From contig NZ_JAESWC010000009.1 in assembly GCF_016765585.1 (NCBI RefSeq), positions 225,244 through 289,243 of the forward strand: DNA of 64,000 bases. Reading direction: 5' to 3'. Positions 20,217 to 30,498 of this stretch are shown in pieces. This stretch comes from Clostridium rhizosphaerae. GTDB lineage: Bacteria > Bacillota > Clostridia > Clostridiales > Clostridiaceae. Made by a program: the position numbers and the translations under genes. Numbering within the stretch: position 1 is the stretch's first letter; the number at the start of each line of letters is the position of its first letter. The notes under the pieces are model-generated. The model did no database searches. It had not been told where the DNA came from and saw nothing but the letters and a program-made list of their open reading frames with translations.

Positions 20217-21992
20217 TTATACTTTTATTAGAGGCAAGTTAACATTTATTGTTGTTCCAACTCCGGTTTTGCTATTTATAGTTACTCCATATTCAAGGCC
20301 GTAAAGCATTTTAATTCTATCATCAACATTTCTGATGCCTATTCCGGTAAAGTGTTCGCCTTTTGATGGAATGGAGGAATAAAGTTCTGATATTTGTTTT
20401 TCCTCCATTCCTGTTCCGTTATCAATAATTTCACAGAATAAACTATTGTTTTTTTCGGAAATAAAAACATGGATTCGACCATCATTGCCATCGGTAAATG
20501 CATGAAAGAAAGCATTTTCTATAAAGGGCTGAAGAATGAGTTTTGGCAGCTTATACTTAATGCACTGCGGCATTACATGAAAACTTGTTTTAATATTATC
20601 ACCATATCTCATTTCATTAATAAAAACATAATGTTTAAGATTATCAATTTCCTGTTCAACAGTTATGGTTTCACTTGTGTTACTAATAGTATTTTGTAGC
20701 AATGAAATAAAAGCATCTATTGTTTCACTTGTATTCTCCTTATCTCCTTTAAAAACAAGAAATTTAATTGAGGCTAAGGTATTATAAATGAAATGTGGAT
20801 TAATCTGCATTTGAAGAGCTGCTAATTCTGCTTGACGCTGCTTTTTTTGAGCTATAAGAAGCTTTTCTACATATTCGTTAATATCATCTAGCATAATATT
20901 ATAAGATTTACTCAGCTGTTCTATTTCATAACCACCCTGAAGGTCTATATGATTTTTGAAGTTTCCTTCTGCTACCTTTGACATTTGCTTTACCAATATT
21001 CTTAGAGGTTTAGTAGTTTTTCTGGTAATAAAAAATAAAACAATAACAGAAATTAAGATTATAAGAGCGCATATAACAGTAATTTCATTGATATTATACA
21101 TATCGTCCAAAGCTGTTTTTGTATCAACGCGGTTAATTAAGTAAAGATTATAAATAGGCATATAACGAGACATTACAGTATAATCACTGTTATTTGATTT
21201 TATATTTATATATTTAACTGTTTCATTATCTATCGTTTTAGCCGCATCAAGCAGGCTGGCATCTTTCTTGCCTATTAAACCCTTATTATTTGAGGAAACA
21301 ATAGTACCATCATAGGACATTAGAAAAATATCGTTGCCTTTTGTGGGAAAGTTAGAATAAAACTTACTAAATACATTTTCATTTATTAGTATATACAGTA
21401 TTCCAAACTGCTCATTTGTATTTTTGTCCTGCAATACCTTTGTAGCTATAATAACGTTATTATTTTCTGTTGAACTTGTAAAGCCTGAACTTCTGTATTG
21501 ATATAAAAGTCTGTCAGGATTTTCTAAAGCATATCTTGTTATTTTGTCGTTTCTTATATCATCTTTAGATGAAGTTATTAAAGCTGAACTTCTTGTATAG
21601 GTATAGTTATTGGTTCCTAAAACTACAAAATCAATGTTTACAGGGTCTAAAACTGCATCAAGAGGTTTTAGATGCTGTTTCATATTATATATTGTTGTTG
21701 CTTGCTCTATAGTGCTTCCAGAGTTATTAGTAAGAAACCTTCTAAATGCCCAACTATTATTAACAGTATTCATTACAGTAATAAGCTTGTCATTTAAATC
21801 AGCAGAACTATCCTGTATTTGTCTTAGAATTTTATTGTTTGTTATTGTAAAATTACCAATAAAAAGCTTTCGTGATATATTCATTACAGAAAAAGCAGTA
21901 ATGGCAGAAATAGCTATGCTGCTGATAAGGATAATCAAGGTTAATTTGAAAAATAAACTTAGAGATTTAAATCTGTTAATTAATTTATTCAT
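20217..21992 (-). CDS. YesM-type sensor histidine kinase
   Basis: A 591-residue membrane kinase. TM1 is at about residues 15-37, an extracellular sensor region follows to about 290, TM2 lies near 295-318 and then HAMP (TRKTTKPLRILVKQM). The phosphoacceptor is His400 in QINPHFIYNTLASIKF, the form found in the YesM/LytS class, and a GHKL ATPase domain follows (IENAFFHAFTDG, then CEIIDNGTGM). It overlaps the end of the YesN-type regulator by 8 bases, so the pair is coupled. The pair is divergent from a sugar ABC transporter (23890-27030), which it most likely controls in response to an oligosaccharide. Confidence 0.92.
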   Translation of the reverse strand: MNKLINRFKSLSLFFKLTLIILISSIAISAITAFSVMNISRKLFIGNFTITNNKILRQIQDSSADLNDKLITVMNTVNNSWAFRRFLTNNSGSTIEQATTIYNMKQHLKPLDAVLDPVNIDFVVLGTNNYTYTRSSALITSSKDDIRNDKITRYALENPDRLLYQYRSSGFTSSTENNNVIIATKVLQDKNTNEQFGILYILINENVFSKFYSNFPTKGNDIFLMSYDGTIVSSNNKGLIGKKDASLLDAAKTIDNETVKYINIKSNNSDYTVMSRYMPIYNLYLINRVDTKTALDDMYNINEITVICALIILISVIVLFFITRKTTKPLRILVKQMSKVAEGNFKNHIDLQGGYEIEQLSKSYNIMLDDINEYVEKLLIAQKKQRQAELAALQMQINPHFIYNTLASIKFLVFKGDKENTSETIDAFISLLQNTISNTSETITVEQEIDNLKHYVFINEMRYGDNIKTSFHVMPQCIKYKLPKLILQPFIENAFFHAFTDGNDGRIHVFISEKNNSLFCEIIDNGTGMEEKQISELYSSIPSKGEHFTGIGIRNVDDRIKMLYGLEYGVTINSKTGVGTTINVNLPLIKV

Positions 21993-23550
21993 AAGTGCCT
22001 CTTTTATTGCTTATAATATTTTTTCTGAATTTACTTGGAGTTACTTTTGTAAATTTCTTAAATACCTTGCAAAAGTAACTGTGATCTGAATAACCCACAA
22101 GATAACTTACTTCAGAAACAGGGATATCCTCATTTTTTAAAAGTTCAAGTGCCTTTTCAACACGAACCTTGTTAAGATAATCACTAAAACCTTCAGTTAT
22201 GTGAGAACTAAAATAAGAAGAAAGGTAATAGTAATTAAAATGAAATTTATCTGCAATATCTTTTAGTGACAGCTGTTCATTATAATGACTTGAAATATAT
22301 TGAGTAATTTTACTTATTATTTCATCGTTAATTGGAAGCTCTTTGCTATTTAAGGCTTCTGTTATATCTTCTTTAATCTTTTCAAGTAAATTTAAAAGTT
22401 CATCAGCATATTTTGAATCATCGATTTTTTGAAAATACTCTATTTTTGAACGGCTAATTTCTTCTATATCAAAGTTAAGTTCGTCTAAGATATTTAATAT
22501 GTTGTAAAATGCATTTTGAAATAGAGTCTTTAATTCAAACTCTTCTGCGCTGCATTGAGTTATGCAATTCTCAATGTATTGTTTCAAGTAATTTAGAGCT
22601 GAAGCTATATTTAATGAATAGAGCATTTCAGAATAATACTTGAAATCGAATTTTTGCTTATACCTTTTATTAGAAAGTTTATGCTGCATTATGAGAACTT
22701 CATTCTTTAAGAAAAATTTATAGTCTAATAGTAATTTAAAATTATAATAAATATCTTTAAGATTAGTTAAGAAAGTAAAGATGCTGCTTACAGCAAAATA
22801 TATATCTGGGAAGTCGTGGATAAGGGCTGCAAGCATATTATCTAAGCACTTTAAAATTTGAGAATAATCTTTATTATTAAAGTTAATTAAAATTACAAAG
22901 AAATCTTTTGTTGTATCTAGTTCATAAAAAGTAAAGTTATTTAAGGCGAGTTTTATTCTCTTTAAAAGTAAATGCTTTAACCTTGAAATATTTTCGGAAT
23001 CTTTACCACATATTTTTTTAATATCTGTGCCTAGAAGCAGAAAGCTATCACAAGGGAAAGCTTCGGAAACCTCAGAGGGTGTAAGGCTGTATGCAAATCC
23101 AGAAACGAGTTTATTTAACTCGTTTACAATATTAGGCTTAATTCCATTTGTTGAAATAGTTAGGTTTGGAATATTTAAGGCTATATTTTTCAGAAGCATA
23201 AGCATCTCATCAGGATTAAGCTTTGGCTTTAGTATATAATCGTTTACGCCAAGTTTAAAGGTTCCTTTTACATAGTTAAAGTCACTATAGCCGCTTAGAA
23301 TTACTATTTGTATTTGCGGATAATTTTCTTTAACAAACTTTACAAGCTCTAGTCCATCCATAACCGGCATAACTATATCAGAAAGAATTATATGAGGCGT
23401 AAGAGTCTCAATTAAGCCTAAGGCTTCTTTTCCATTAGAAGCTTCTCCAACTATGGTAAAGCCCTCTTTTTCCCAATCTACAAGGTGCTTTATTCCTTGT
23501 CTTAGCAGATACTCATCATCTACTATTAAAATTTTGCACAAGTTGTCCAA
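21985..23550 (-). CDS. YesN-type response regulator with AraC output domain
   Basis: A 521-residue regulator. The receiver domain has the acidic pocket LIVDDEYLLRQG, the phosphorylated Asp58 in LSDIVMPVMDG and the conserved Lys in NDYILKPK. A long, poorly conserved middle (about residues 130-410) is usual for YesN proteins. The C-terminal AraC/XylS domain has two helix-turn-helix units (LSLKDIADKFHFNYYYLSSYF; PVSEVSYLVGYSDHSYFCKVFKKF). It is upstream of and overlaps its kinase gene. The divergent binding-protein gene at 23890 is the likely target, through sites in the 340-bp gap. Confidence 0.92.
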   Translation of the reverse strand: MDNLCKILIVDDEYLLRQGIKHLVDWEKEGFTIVGEASNGKEALGLIETLTPHIILSDIVMPVMDGLELVKFVKENYPQIQIVILSGYSDFNYVKGTFKLGVNDYILKPKLNPDEMLMLLKNIALNIPNLTISTNGIKPNIVNELNKLVSGFAYSLTPSEVSEAFPCDSFLLLGTDIKKICGKDSENISRLKHLLLKRIKLALNNFTFYELDTTKDFFVILINFNNKDYSQILKCLDNMLAALIHDFPDIYFAVSSIFTFLTNLKDIYYNFKLLLDYKFFLKNEVLIMQHKLSNKRYKQKFDFKYYSEMLYSLNIASALNYLKQYIENCITQCSAEEFELKTLFQNAFYNILNILDELNFDIEEISRSKIEYFQKIDDSKYADELLNLLEKIKEDITEALNSKELPINDEIISKITQYISSHYNEQLSLKDIADKFHFNYYYLSSYFSSHITEGFSDYLNKVRVEKALELLKNEDIPVSEVSYLVGYSDHSYFCKVFKKFTKVTPSKFRKNIISNKRGTYE

Positions 23551-23889
23551 TAATATCAGATCCTTTTAGATTAATAGTTTATAATTAAAGTTGACATTAA
23601 ATTTTGTATGATTAAACAAATAATAGTTATGATTATTATAATAATTATAAATTAAAGCTTAATAATATGCAATTATAGCAAAAACTATAACATAAATGAA
23701 AAGGTATACAAAAATATTTCTATAATCTTAAAAAAGTACAAATTTATAAAACGACATTACAAAAACTATATTAAAATTAAACAAATTGATATAAATATAT
23801 TCTTATAAAATTTTTAAAATATTAGCTACAATATATTTAGAAACAATGTAAAGCGTTTCAAAAAAGATTTTTAGAGGGGGAAAATAAAA
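23551..23889 (+). promoter_or_regulatory. Divergent control region with a cre-like palindrome
   Basis: A 339-bp, very AT-rich gap between the regulator gene and the binding-protein gene. At 23847-23860 lies TGTAAAGCGTTTCA, similar to a catabolite-responsive element but with the central CG shifted by one base. Around it GAAAC and GTTTC also pair. I see no ORF here. AraC-type sites cannot be picked out by eye in such AT-rich sequence. Confidence 0.4.
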
Positions 23890-25203
23890 ATGAACTCAAA
23901 AAAAATAATGGCGCTTGCGCTAACTGCAGTTATGACTTTAGGACTCGCAGCTTGCGGAAAAACCACAGCTGATAATACCAAGGCTCCTGCAGATGGAGGA
24001 AAAAAGAAACTAGTAATTTGGGCATGGGACGGATCTTTTAATATAGTTGCTGCTAATGAGGCAAAAGCAATATATCAAAAAGAAAATAAAGATGTGGATG
24101 TAGAAGTAGTAGAAATGGCACAAAATGATATAGTACAAAAGTTAAATACTAACCTAAGTGCAAATTCTACAGAAGGGTTGCCTAATATAGTTTTAGTAGA
24201 AGATTATAGAGCACAAAACTTTTTAAATTCATATCCTGATGCTTTTAAGGATATTTCAGGTAAAGTAAATAATTCAGACTTTATGGATTATAAAATTAAG
24301 CCTAACAGCCTAAGTGGAAAATTATATGGACTTCCTTTTGACAGCGGAGTAACAGCTTTATTTTATAGAACCGATTTAATTGAGCAGGCTGGCTACAAGA
24401 AAGAGGATATGAACAATTTAACATGGGACAAATTTATTGAGATTGGTAAAGCAGTTAAAGCTAAGACTGGAAAGCAAATGCTTACACTAGACCCAAGTGA
24501 TTTAGGTCTTATAAGAGTTATGCTTCAATCAGCTGGAAAGTGGTATGTTAAAGATGATGGAAAAACTGTAGATCTTGCTGATAACCAGGCACTTAAAGAG
24601 TCTATAAAGACTTGGAAGGCTCTTATGGATTCTGGTATTGTAAAGCCGATTACAGGATGGGATAACTTTGTTGGAGCATTCCAAAAGGGTGATGTTGCAT
24701 CTGTTCCTACAGGCTGCTGGATTTCAAGTTCTGTTATGAAAGCACAAGATCAAAGTGGAAAATGGGCTGTAACTGCAATTCCTAGATTAAGTACAGTATC
24801 AAGTTCAGTAAACGCTTCTAACCTTGGAGGTTCAAGCTGGTATGTATTAAACAAGGTTGGAGATTCAAACTTAGCAGCAGACTTCCTTGCTAAAACTTTT
24901 GGAAGCAGCAAGGATCTTATGAATACACTATCACAAAAAATTAATCTTGTAAGTACATTAAAGGCTGCTTCAAGTACTGACAATTACAATAAAGCAGTGG
25001 ATTTCTATGGTGGACAAAAAGTATTACAAGACTTTGCAACCTGGTCATCAAAAATACCTTCTGTTAACTACGGAACAAGCACTTACAATATAGAAGACAT
25101 TTTATCAGGTGCAGTACAAAATATAGTTAGCAAAAATGCAGACATGGATGCATCTCTCAAAGATGCACAAAAACAAGCTGAAGCTGCAGTAGCTAATCAC
25201 TAA
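23890..25203 (+). CDS. Sugar ABC transporter solute-binding lipoprotein (family 1)
   Basis: A 437-residue lipoprotein of the MalE/MsmE class. It has a signal peptide with lipobox LAAC (Cys about 21) and a mature protein starting with a Thr/Asp/Lys-rich linker, then LVIWAWDGSFNIVAANEAKAIYQKEN. Further family signatures are LYGLPFDSGVTALFYRTDLIEQAG and the late GGSSWYVLNKVGDSNLAADFLAK. Two permease genes follow, and lacZ and an alpha-galactosidase gene after those, so a galactose-containing oligosaccharide such as raffinose- or melibiose-type sugars is a reasonable ligand (inference). The divergent YesM/YesN pair is the likely regulator. Confidence 0.9.
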   Translation: MNSKKIMALALTAVMTLGLAACGKTTADNTKAPADGGKKKLVIWAWDGSFNIVAANEAKAIYQKENKDVDVEVVEMAQNDIVQKLNTNLSANSTEGLPNIVLVEDYRAQNFLNSYPDAFKDISGKVNNSDFMDYKIKPNSLSGKLYGLPFDSGVTALFYRTDLIEQAGYKKEDMNNLTWDKFIEIGKAVKAKTGKQMLTLDPSDLGLIRVMLQSAGKWYVKDDGKTVDLADNQALKESIKTWKALMDSGIVKPITGWDNFVGAFQKGDVASVPTGCWISSSVMKAQDQSGKWAVTAIPRLSTVSSSVNASNLGGSSWYVLNKVGDSNLAADFLAKTFGSSKDLMNTLSQKINLVSTLKAASSTDNYNKAVDFYGGQKVLQDFATWSSKIPSVNYGTSTYNIEDILSGAVQNIVSKNADMDASLKDAQKQAEAAVANH

Positions 25204-25218
25204 GCATAAGTTTTAAGG

Positions 25219-25261
25219 TAAATCGCTATTTGTATTCCGAACGTTATCAAATAGCGATTTA
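25219..25261 (+). terminator. Intercistronic stem-loop after the second binding-protein gene
   Basis: TAAATCGCTATTTG / CAAATAGCGATTTA, a perfect 14-bp stem with a 15-base loop and no T-run. As at 2115-2150, it separates the binding-protein gene from its permease genes and probably sets unequal expression. Confidence 0.6.
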
Positions 25262-25324
25262 CTAATTAAATCATCTAGATATGTTTAATTGCTAGTTAAT
25301 AAATTCTAGCAAGGGGGGAGAGCT

Positions 25325-26215
25325 TTGAGTATTAATAAAAAAGGCACCTTAGAGAGAAAGCAAAATATAATTGGCTGGTGTTTTACAGTAGCAAGTATAA
25401 TTTTAGTAATCACCTTTGTTTTTTATCCTATGATACAGGCATTTATTACCTCGTTAAAATCAGGTGCTGGTAATAATCTCAAATTCGTAGGCCTAAGTAA
25501 TTATAAAAGACTTTTAACTGATGAAACCTTTAAAAAAGCAGTTTTTAATACTTTGATCTATTTAGTAGTTCAAGTACCTATTATGATTTTACTAGCTTTA
25601 TTTATATCAGTACTATTAAATGATAAGAATCTTAAAGGAAAGGGATTTTTCAGAACCGCTATTTTTTTACCTTGTATAACTTCCTTGGTTGCTTATTCAG
25701 TAATATTTAAAAGCTTATTTGCTAATGATGGACTTATGAATAAGCTATTTATGAATATACATTTGATTTCTTCACCAATAAATTGGATGACTAGTCCTTT
25801 CTGGGCCAAGATTACAATTATAATAGCAATAACTTGGCGTTGGACAGGTTATAATATGATATTTTATTTAGCAGGTCTTCAAAATATAGACCCATCAATT
25901 TATGAAGCAGCTGAAATAGATGGAGCTTCAGCAACAAAGCAATTTTTTAACATTACTTTACCTTTATTAAAGCCTATTATTTTGTTTACAACAATAACTT
26001 CAACTTCAGGAACCCTTCAGCTTTTTGATGAAGTTATGAATATAACTGGAGGCGGACCGGGAAATGCCTCGACTACAATATCTCAGTATATATACAATCT
26101 TAGCTTTAAGTACACTCCTAACTTTGGTTATGCAGCAGCAGTTTCCTATACTATTGTAGCTATGATTGTTATATTATCACTAATTCAATTTAAAGTGGCA
26201 GGTGATAATAAATGA
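25325..26215 (+). CDS. Sugar ABC transporter permease (MalF/MsmF-like)
   Basis: A 296-residue membrane protein with about six helices. The EAA docking loop is at about residues 192-215 (PSIYEAAEIDGASATKQFFNITLPLLKP), and the late LFDEVMNITGGGPGNASTT is characteristic of MsmF-class permeases. I take TTG at 25325 as start because a strong AAGGGGGGAG lies 6 bases before it and the next in-frame Met is well inside the first helix. The stop overlaps the start of the next permease gene (ATGA), so both are made together. Confidence 0.88.
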   Translation: MSINKKGTLERKQNIIGWCFTVASIILVITFVFYPMIQAFITSLKSGAGNNLKFVGLSNYKRLLTDETFKKAVFNTLIYLVVQVPIMILLALFISVLLNDKNLKGKGFFRTAIFLPCITSLVAYSVIFKSLFANDGLMNKLFMNIHLISSPINWMTSPFWAKITIIIAITWRWTGYNMIFYLAGLQNIDPSIYEAAEIDGASATKQFFNITLPLLKPIILFTTITSTSGTLQLFDEVMNITGGGPGNASTTISQYIYNLSFKYTPNFGYAAAVSYTIVAMIVILSLIQFKVAGDNK

Positions 26216-27030
26216 AAAAGACAACAAATGTATTTAAATATATATTTTTATCTATAGCTTCTCTGATTTCTATTTTCCCATTTTTATGGATGATTATAAG
26301 TATGACTAACAAATCTGTAGAGGTTACTAAAGGCTCATTGATTCCAGGTACACATTTATTTGAAAATATGAAAAATCTTTTTACAAATAACCTTCACTTT
26401 GCTAATTCCTTAGTTAATTCAGCAAAAATTGCAGTAATAACTACAGTAATAGCTTTGGTTGTATCTTCATTGGCAGGATACGGTTTTGAAATTTACAGAA
26501 ACAAAGTTAGAGACAGGATATTTAGTATTTTACTTTTGTCTATGATGGTTCCTTTTGCATCACTTATGGTACCTTTGTTCAGGATGTTTAGAAACTTTAA
26601 GATATTTGGACTAAATACAACTGCTTCAGTTATAATTCCAGGCATAGCTACAGCATTCCTAATATTCTTCTTTAGACAGAATACTAAGTCCTTTCCAAAG
26701 GACTTGCTGGAGGCTGGACGAATTGATGGATTAAGCGAATTGCAGCTCTTTACAAGAATCTATGTTCCAACAATGAAGTCTACCTATGCAGCTGCAGCTA
26801 TTATTACTTTTATGAGCAGCTGGAACAACTACATGTGGCCTCTTATAACCCTGCAAACTGCAAGTAAAAGAACAGCGCCGCTGATAATTTCTACTATGAG
26901 TTCCTCTTACACACCAGATTACGGAATGATAATGGCAGGAATTGTTATTACAACTCTGCCTACAGCTCTGGTATTTTTCTTAATGCAAAAACAATTTGTT
27001 GAGGGTATGCTGGGCTCTGTTAAAGGATAA
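26212..27030 (+). CDS. Sugar ABC transporter permease (MalG/MsmG-like)
   Basis: A 272-residue permease with about six transmembrane segments. The N-terminal part has ISIFPFLWMIISMTNKSVEV. The EAA loop is at about residues 163-188 (KDLLEAGRIDGLSELQLFTRIYVPT), followed by SSWNNYMWPLITL and the typical C-terminus FLMQKQFVEGMLGSVKG. It overlaps the previous gene by four bases. No ATPase gene is present, so a shared MsmX-type ATPase elsewhere is expected. Three tandem structured repeats and lacZ follow. Confidence 0.88.
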   Translation: MKKTTNVFKYIFLSIASLISIFPFLWMIISMTNKSVEVTKGSLIPGTHLFENMKNLFTNNLHFANSLVNSAKIAVITTVIALVVSSLAGYGFEIYRNKVRDRIFSILLLSMMVPFASLMVPLFRMFRNFKIFGLNTTASVIIPGIATAFLIFFFRQNTKSFPKDLLEAGRIDGLSELQLFTRIYVPTMKSTYAAAAIITFMSSWNNYMWPLITLQTASKRTAPLIISTMSSSYTPDYGMIMAGIVITTLPTALVFFLMQKQFVEGMLGSVKG

Positions 27031-27117
27031 CAATTAGAAGTTTATATAATACAATTAAGAGTTAGTAGTTAAGGAGTAAATTCTAATTATTAACTCTTTA
27101 TTTATAAATTTAGAAAG

Positions 27118-27371
27118 CTTAAGTCCTAAGTGGACTTAAGCGGGTAGTTTACACGTGGAACGAGCACTCATAAACTACCCAGTGATCCGAGTAAAAGGAG
27201 GTTAAAGTCCTAAATGGACTTTAACGAGTAGTTTGCGAGCTGGAGCAAGTAATCTTAAACTACTCCGTGTTTCGACTAAAAGGAGGTTAAAGCCCTAAAT
27301 GGGCTTTAACGAGCAATTAGCGAGCGGAAGCGAGTGATCTTTAATTGCTCAGTGTTTCGACTAAAAGGAGG
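27118..27371 (+). repeat. Three tandem 85-bp structured repeats in the lacZ leader
   Basis: Copies lie at 27118-27201, 27202-27286 and 27287-27371. Hairpin 1 varies (CTTAAGTCC/GGACTTAAG, TTAAAGTCC/GGACTTTAA, TTAAAGCCC/GGGCTTTAA) around loops TAAGT or TAAAT. Hairpin 2 varies too (GGGTAGTTTA/TAAACTACCC, GAGTAGTTT/AAACTACTC, GAGCAATTA/TAATTGCTC), always with pairing kept. Each copy ends in a near-consensus AAAAGGAGG; only the last is used, by lacZ. Unlike the 10443 array, the tandem copies have diverged from one another. Confidence 0.93.
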
Positions 27372-27378
27372 AATTAAA

Positions 27379-30300
27379 ATGAACTATAAAAACCCAAGCC
27401 TTGAATGGCTTTCAAATCCTTCAGTTTTTAAAGTGAATAGATTAGAACCTCATTCAGACCACAAGTACTATTTAAGTGAAGAAGAAGCAAAAAATGAAGA
27501 AATGACCTTAAGACAAAGTCTAAACGGTAATTGGAAGTTTAGCTTTGCTATTAATCCAAGTTCAAGGGTTAGTGATTTTTATAAATTAGAGTTTGACTGC
27601 AGCTGTTGGAAGGACATAACTGTTCCAGGGCATATTCAGCTCCAGGGTTATGATAAACCACAGTATATAAATACTATGTATCCTTGGGATGGGCACAGCT
27701 TTTTAAGGCCGCCTCATATATCTGAAGAGTATAATCCTGTAGGCAGTTATGTGAAGTATTTTACTTTGGAAGAAGAACTTAAAAATAGTCCGTTGTATAT
27801 ATCTTTTCAAGGAATAGAAAATGCATTCTATGTTTGGCTCAATGGAGAGTTTGTAGGCTATAGTGAAGATAGTTTTACACCCTCTGAGTTTGATTTAACT
27901 CCATATATTAAAGAAGGCGAGAACAAGCTGGCTGTTGAGGTTTATAAAAGGTCTACAGGAGCATGGCTTGAAGATCAGGACTTTTGGAGATTCTCAGGCA
28001 TCTTCAGAGATGTATATTTATATTCTATTCCTAAAACACACGTGCAAGATATATGCGTAAAGACTGACTTAGACAAAGAATATAAGAATGCCTTGCTTGA
28101 GCTTGAACTTAAATTAGTTGGAAATTTAGATACTAATATTAGCTTAGTGCTTATTGATAAAAATGGTGTTGCAGCAGCAGAAGTTTCTGAAACCGCTGCA
28201 GATTTTATGACACTTCGATTACAAGTAAATAATGTTGAACTTTGGAGTGCTGAAAGACCTTATCTTTATAATCTTTATATTTTTGTTAAAGATGATGCTG
28301 GGAATACTATAGAAATAATTCCACAAAAGATTGGTTTTAGAAAATTTGAGATGCTTAATAAGGTTATGCACCTAAATGGCAAGAGAATAATTTTTAAAGG
28401 AATAAACAGACATGAGTTTAACTGCAGAAAGGGAAGAGCCATAACCAAGGAAGATATGCTTTGGGATATTAAATTCCTTAAGCAGCACAATATAAACGCA
28501 GTTAGAACAAGTCACTATCCAAATCAAAGCTATTGGTATGAGCTTTGCGATGAATATGGCATATACTTAATAGATGAAACAAACTTAGAAACTCATGGAT
28601 CATGGCAGAAGATGGGCGCTGTTAAGCCGGATTGGGTTATTCCAGACAGCAAGATAGAGTGGCGTGATATTGTTTTGGATAGGGCTGCTTCTATGCTTGA
28701 AAGAGACAAAAACCATCCTTCAATTTTAATATGGTCTTGTGGAAATGAGTCCTTTGGAGGAGAAAATATCTTTAGAATGTCTGAATATTTTAGAATGAAG
28801 GATCCCTCAAGGTTGGTTCATTATGAAGGAATATTTAATGATAGAAGATTTAACGCTACAAGCGATATGGAAAGCAGAATGTACGCTAAAGTTACTGATA
28901 TAGAAAAATATCTCAATGAAAATCCGGAAAAGCCTTACATAAGCTGTGAATATATGCATGCTATGGGGAATTCCTGTGGAGCAATGCATAAGTATGTAGA
29001 GCTTGAAGATAAGTACGACATGTATCAAGGAGGCTTTATTTGGGACTATATTGATCAGTTTGTAGTTAGGAAGGATAGGTACAGTAAAGAATTCTTGGCT
29101 TATGGCGGAGACTTTGATGACCGACCAACAGATTATAACTTCTGCGGCAATGGAATAGTATATGCTGATAGAACAGTTTCGCCTAAGACTCAGGAAGTAA
29201 GAAGACTTTACCAAAACATAAAGCTTACTGTAGATCAAAATGGAGTGTTAGTTGATAACCAGAATTTATTTATAGATACCTCTGAATATTATTTGGAATA
29301 TACCCTTGAGTTTGAAGGAAGGGAGATTTTTAAGGATATTCTTGAAGTTAATATAAAAGCTCTTGAAAAGCAATACGTTAAATTCAATTTGCCCGAAACT
29401 CTTAAAGCAGGTGAGTATTCAGTTAATACTTCCTTTAAATTAAAAGAGACTGTTTTATGGGCAGACAGGGGTTATACTGTTGCCTATGGCCAGTTTGTAT
29501 ATAGTGTAGAAGAAAATGCAGTTCCGAGTAAGCCAGAAAAACCTGAGGTTATATATGGAGATATTAACATTGGAGTTAAGACCAAAGATTTCAGTGTCCT
29601 ATTCTCAAAGCAAGAAGGTGGAATTATATCTTTAAGATATGGAGGTAAAGAGGTTATTACACGTGCTCCAATGCCGATATATTGGAGAGCAATGACGGAC
29701 AATGACAAAGGAAACGGTCAAGGCTTCAGATGTGGTCAGTGGCTTCAGGCTAGTATGTTCCAGCGCTGTACAAATGTTGAGGTAACAGAAGATGATTGCA
29801 GCGTTACTGTAAAATATACTTATACTTTACCTACAATACCTGAAACACAGGTAAGTGCTGCCTATACTTCTTATGGAAACGGAGAAATTAAAGTAAGCTG
29901 CGATTACAAGGGAACAGAAGGTTTGCCGGAGCTTCCTATATTTGGTCTTGCAATTAAGCTTTCTGCTGACTTTGATAGTTTTGAATGGTATGGAATGGGA
30001 CCTGAAGAAAACTACACTGATAGAAAGCATGGTGCATGTTTAGGCATCTTTGAAAAGTCAGTAATTGAAAATGTTTCAAAATATGCAAAGCCGCAGGAAA
30101 GCGGAAATCATACAGGAATAAGATGGGCAAAAGTAAAGGCTAAAGAGGGCTTTGAACTTAAGTTCACTGCTTCGGGTGCTCCGTTTGAATTAGGAGTATC
30201 ACCTTATACTGCCTTTGAGCTTCAAAATGCTCTTCATCATTATGAACTTCCTAAGGTACACTATACAGTAGTGACTATAGCAGGAAAACAGATGGGTGTA

Positions 30301-30393
30301 GGAGGAGACGACAGTTGGGGTGCTCCGGTGCATAAAGAATACCTGATCGATTCTTCTAAGGATATGCATTTTGAATTTATAATAGGAAGATAA
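27379..30393 (+). CDS. lacZ: Beta-galactosidase (GH2, LacZ type)
   Basis: A 1004-residue cytoplasmic GH2 enzyme of the usual LacZ length and domain order: sugar-binding domain (LNGNWKFSFAINPSSRVSDFY), immunoglobulin-like domain, TIM barrel and C-terminal Bgal_small domain. The catalytic acid/base is Glu457 in CGNESFGG and the nucleophile is Glu524 in ISCEYMHAMGNS. The start at ATG 27379 directly follows the AGGAGG that ends the third structured repeat; the frame is open back to 27334, but that part is repeat sequence. It would split lactose or galactosides imported by the upstream ABC system. The alpha-galactosidase gene follows after 105 bases. Confidence 0.95.
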   Translation: MNYKNPSLEWLSNPSVFKVNRLEPHSDHKYYLSEEEAKNEEMTLRQSLNGNWKFSFAINPSSRVSDFYKLEFDCSCWKDITVPGHIQLQGYDKPQYINTMYPWDGHSFLRPPHISEEYNPVGSYVKYFTLEEELKNSPLYISFQGIENAFYVWLNGEFVGYSEDSFTPSEFDLTPYIKEGENKLAVEVYKRSTGAWLEDQDFWRFSGIFRDVYLYSIPKTHVQDICVKTDLDKEYKNALLELELKLVGNLDTNISLVLIDKNGVAAAEVSETAADFMTLRLQVNNVELWSAERPYLYNLYIFVKDDAGNTIEIIPQKIGFRKFEMLNKVMHLNGKRIIFKGINRHEFNCRKGRAITKEDMLWDIKFLKQHNINAVRTSHYPNQSYWYELCDEYGIYLIDETNLETHGSWQKMGAVKPDWVIPDSKIEWRDIVLDRAASMLERDKNHPSILIWSCGNESFGGENIFRMSEYFRMKDPSRLVHYEGIFNDRRFNATSDMESRMYAKVTDIEKYLNENPEKPYISCEYMHAMGNSCGAMHKYVELEDKYDMYQGGFIWDYIDQFVVRKDRYSKEFLAYGGDFDDRPTDYNFCGNGIVYADRTVSPKTQEVRRLYQNIKLTVDQNGVLVDNQNLFIDTSEYYLEYTLEFEGREIFKDILEVNIKALEKQYVKFNLPETLKAGEYSVNTSFKLKETVLWADRGYTVAYGQFVYSVEENAVPSKPEKPEVIYGDINIGVKTKDFSVLFSKQEGGIISLRYGGKEVITRAPMPIYWRAMTDNDKGNGQGFRCGQWLQASMFQRCTNVEVTEDDCSVTVKYTYTLPTIPETQVSAAYTSYGNGEIKVSCDYKGTEGLPELPIFGLAIKLSADFDSFEWYGMGPEENYTDRKHGACLGIFEKSVIENVSKYAKPQESGNHTGIRWAKVKAKEGFELKFTASGAPFELGVSPYTAFELQNALHHYELPKVHYTVVTIAGKQMGVGGDDSWGAPVHKEYLIDSSKDMHFEFIIGR

Positions 30394-30498
30394 GAAGTTT
30401 TCTATTATAGCACAACACGTTAATTTAATTTTTATAACTGCTGACGAGCATACTATGTCAGCAGTTCTTTGACTATATAAGAAAGGGAAGAATACTAT

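Noticed and set aside
21610..22089. 159-codon plus-strand ORF opposite the sensor kinase gene
   Set aside because: The minus-strand kinase is well supported by motifs along its length; the plus-strand frame has no recognisable domain or ribosome-binding site.
23847..23860. Firm cre site upstream of the second sugar operon
   Set aside because: The central CG is displaced by one base from the consensus; kept only as a low-confidence regulatory note.
28807..29238. 143-codon minus-strand ORF within lacZ
   Set aside because: It lies opposite the conserved LacZ barrel and has no start context.
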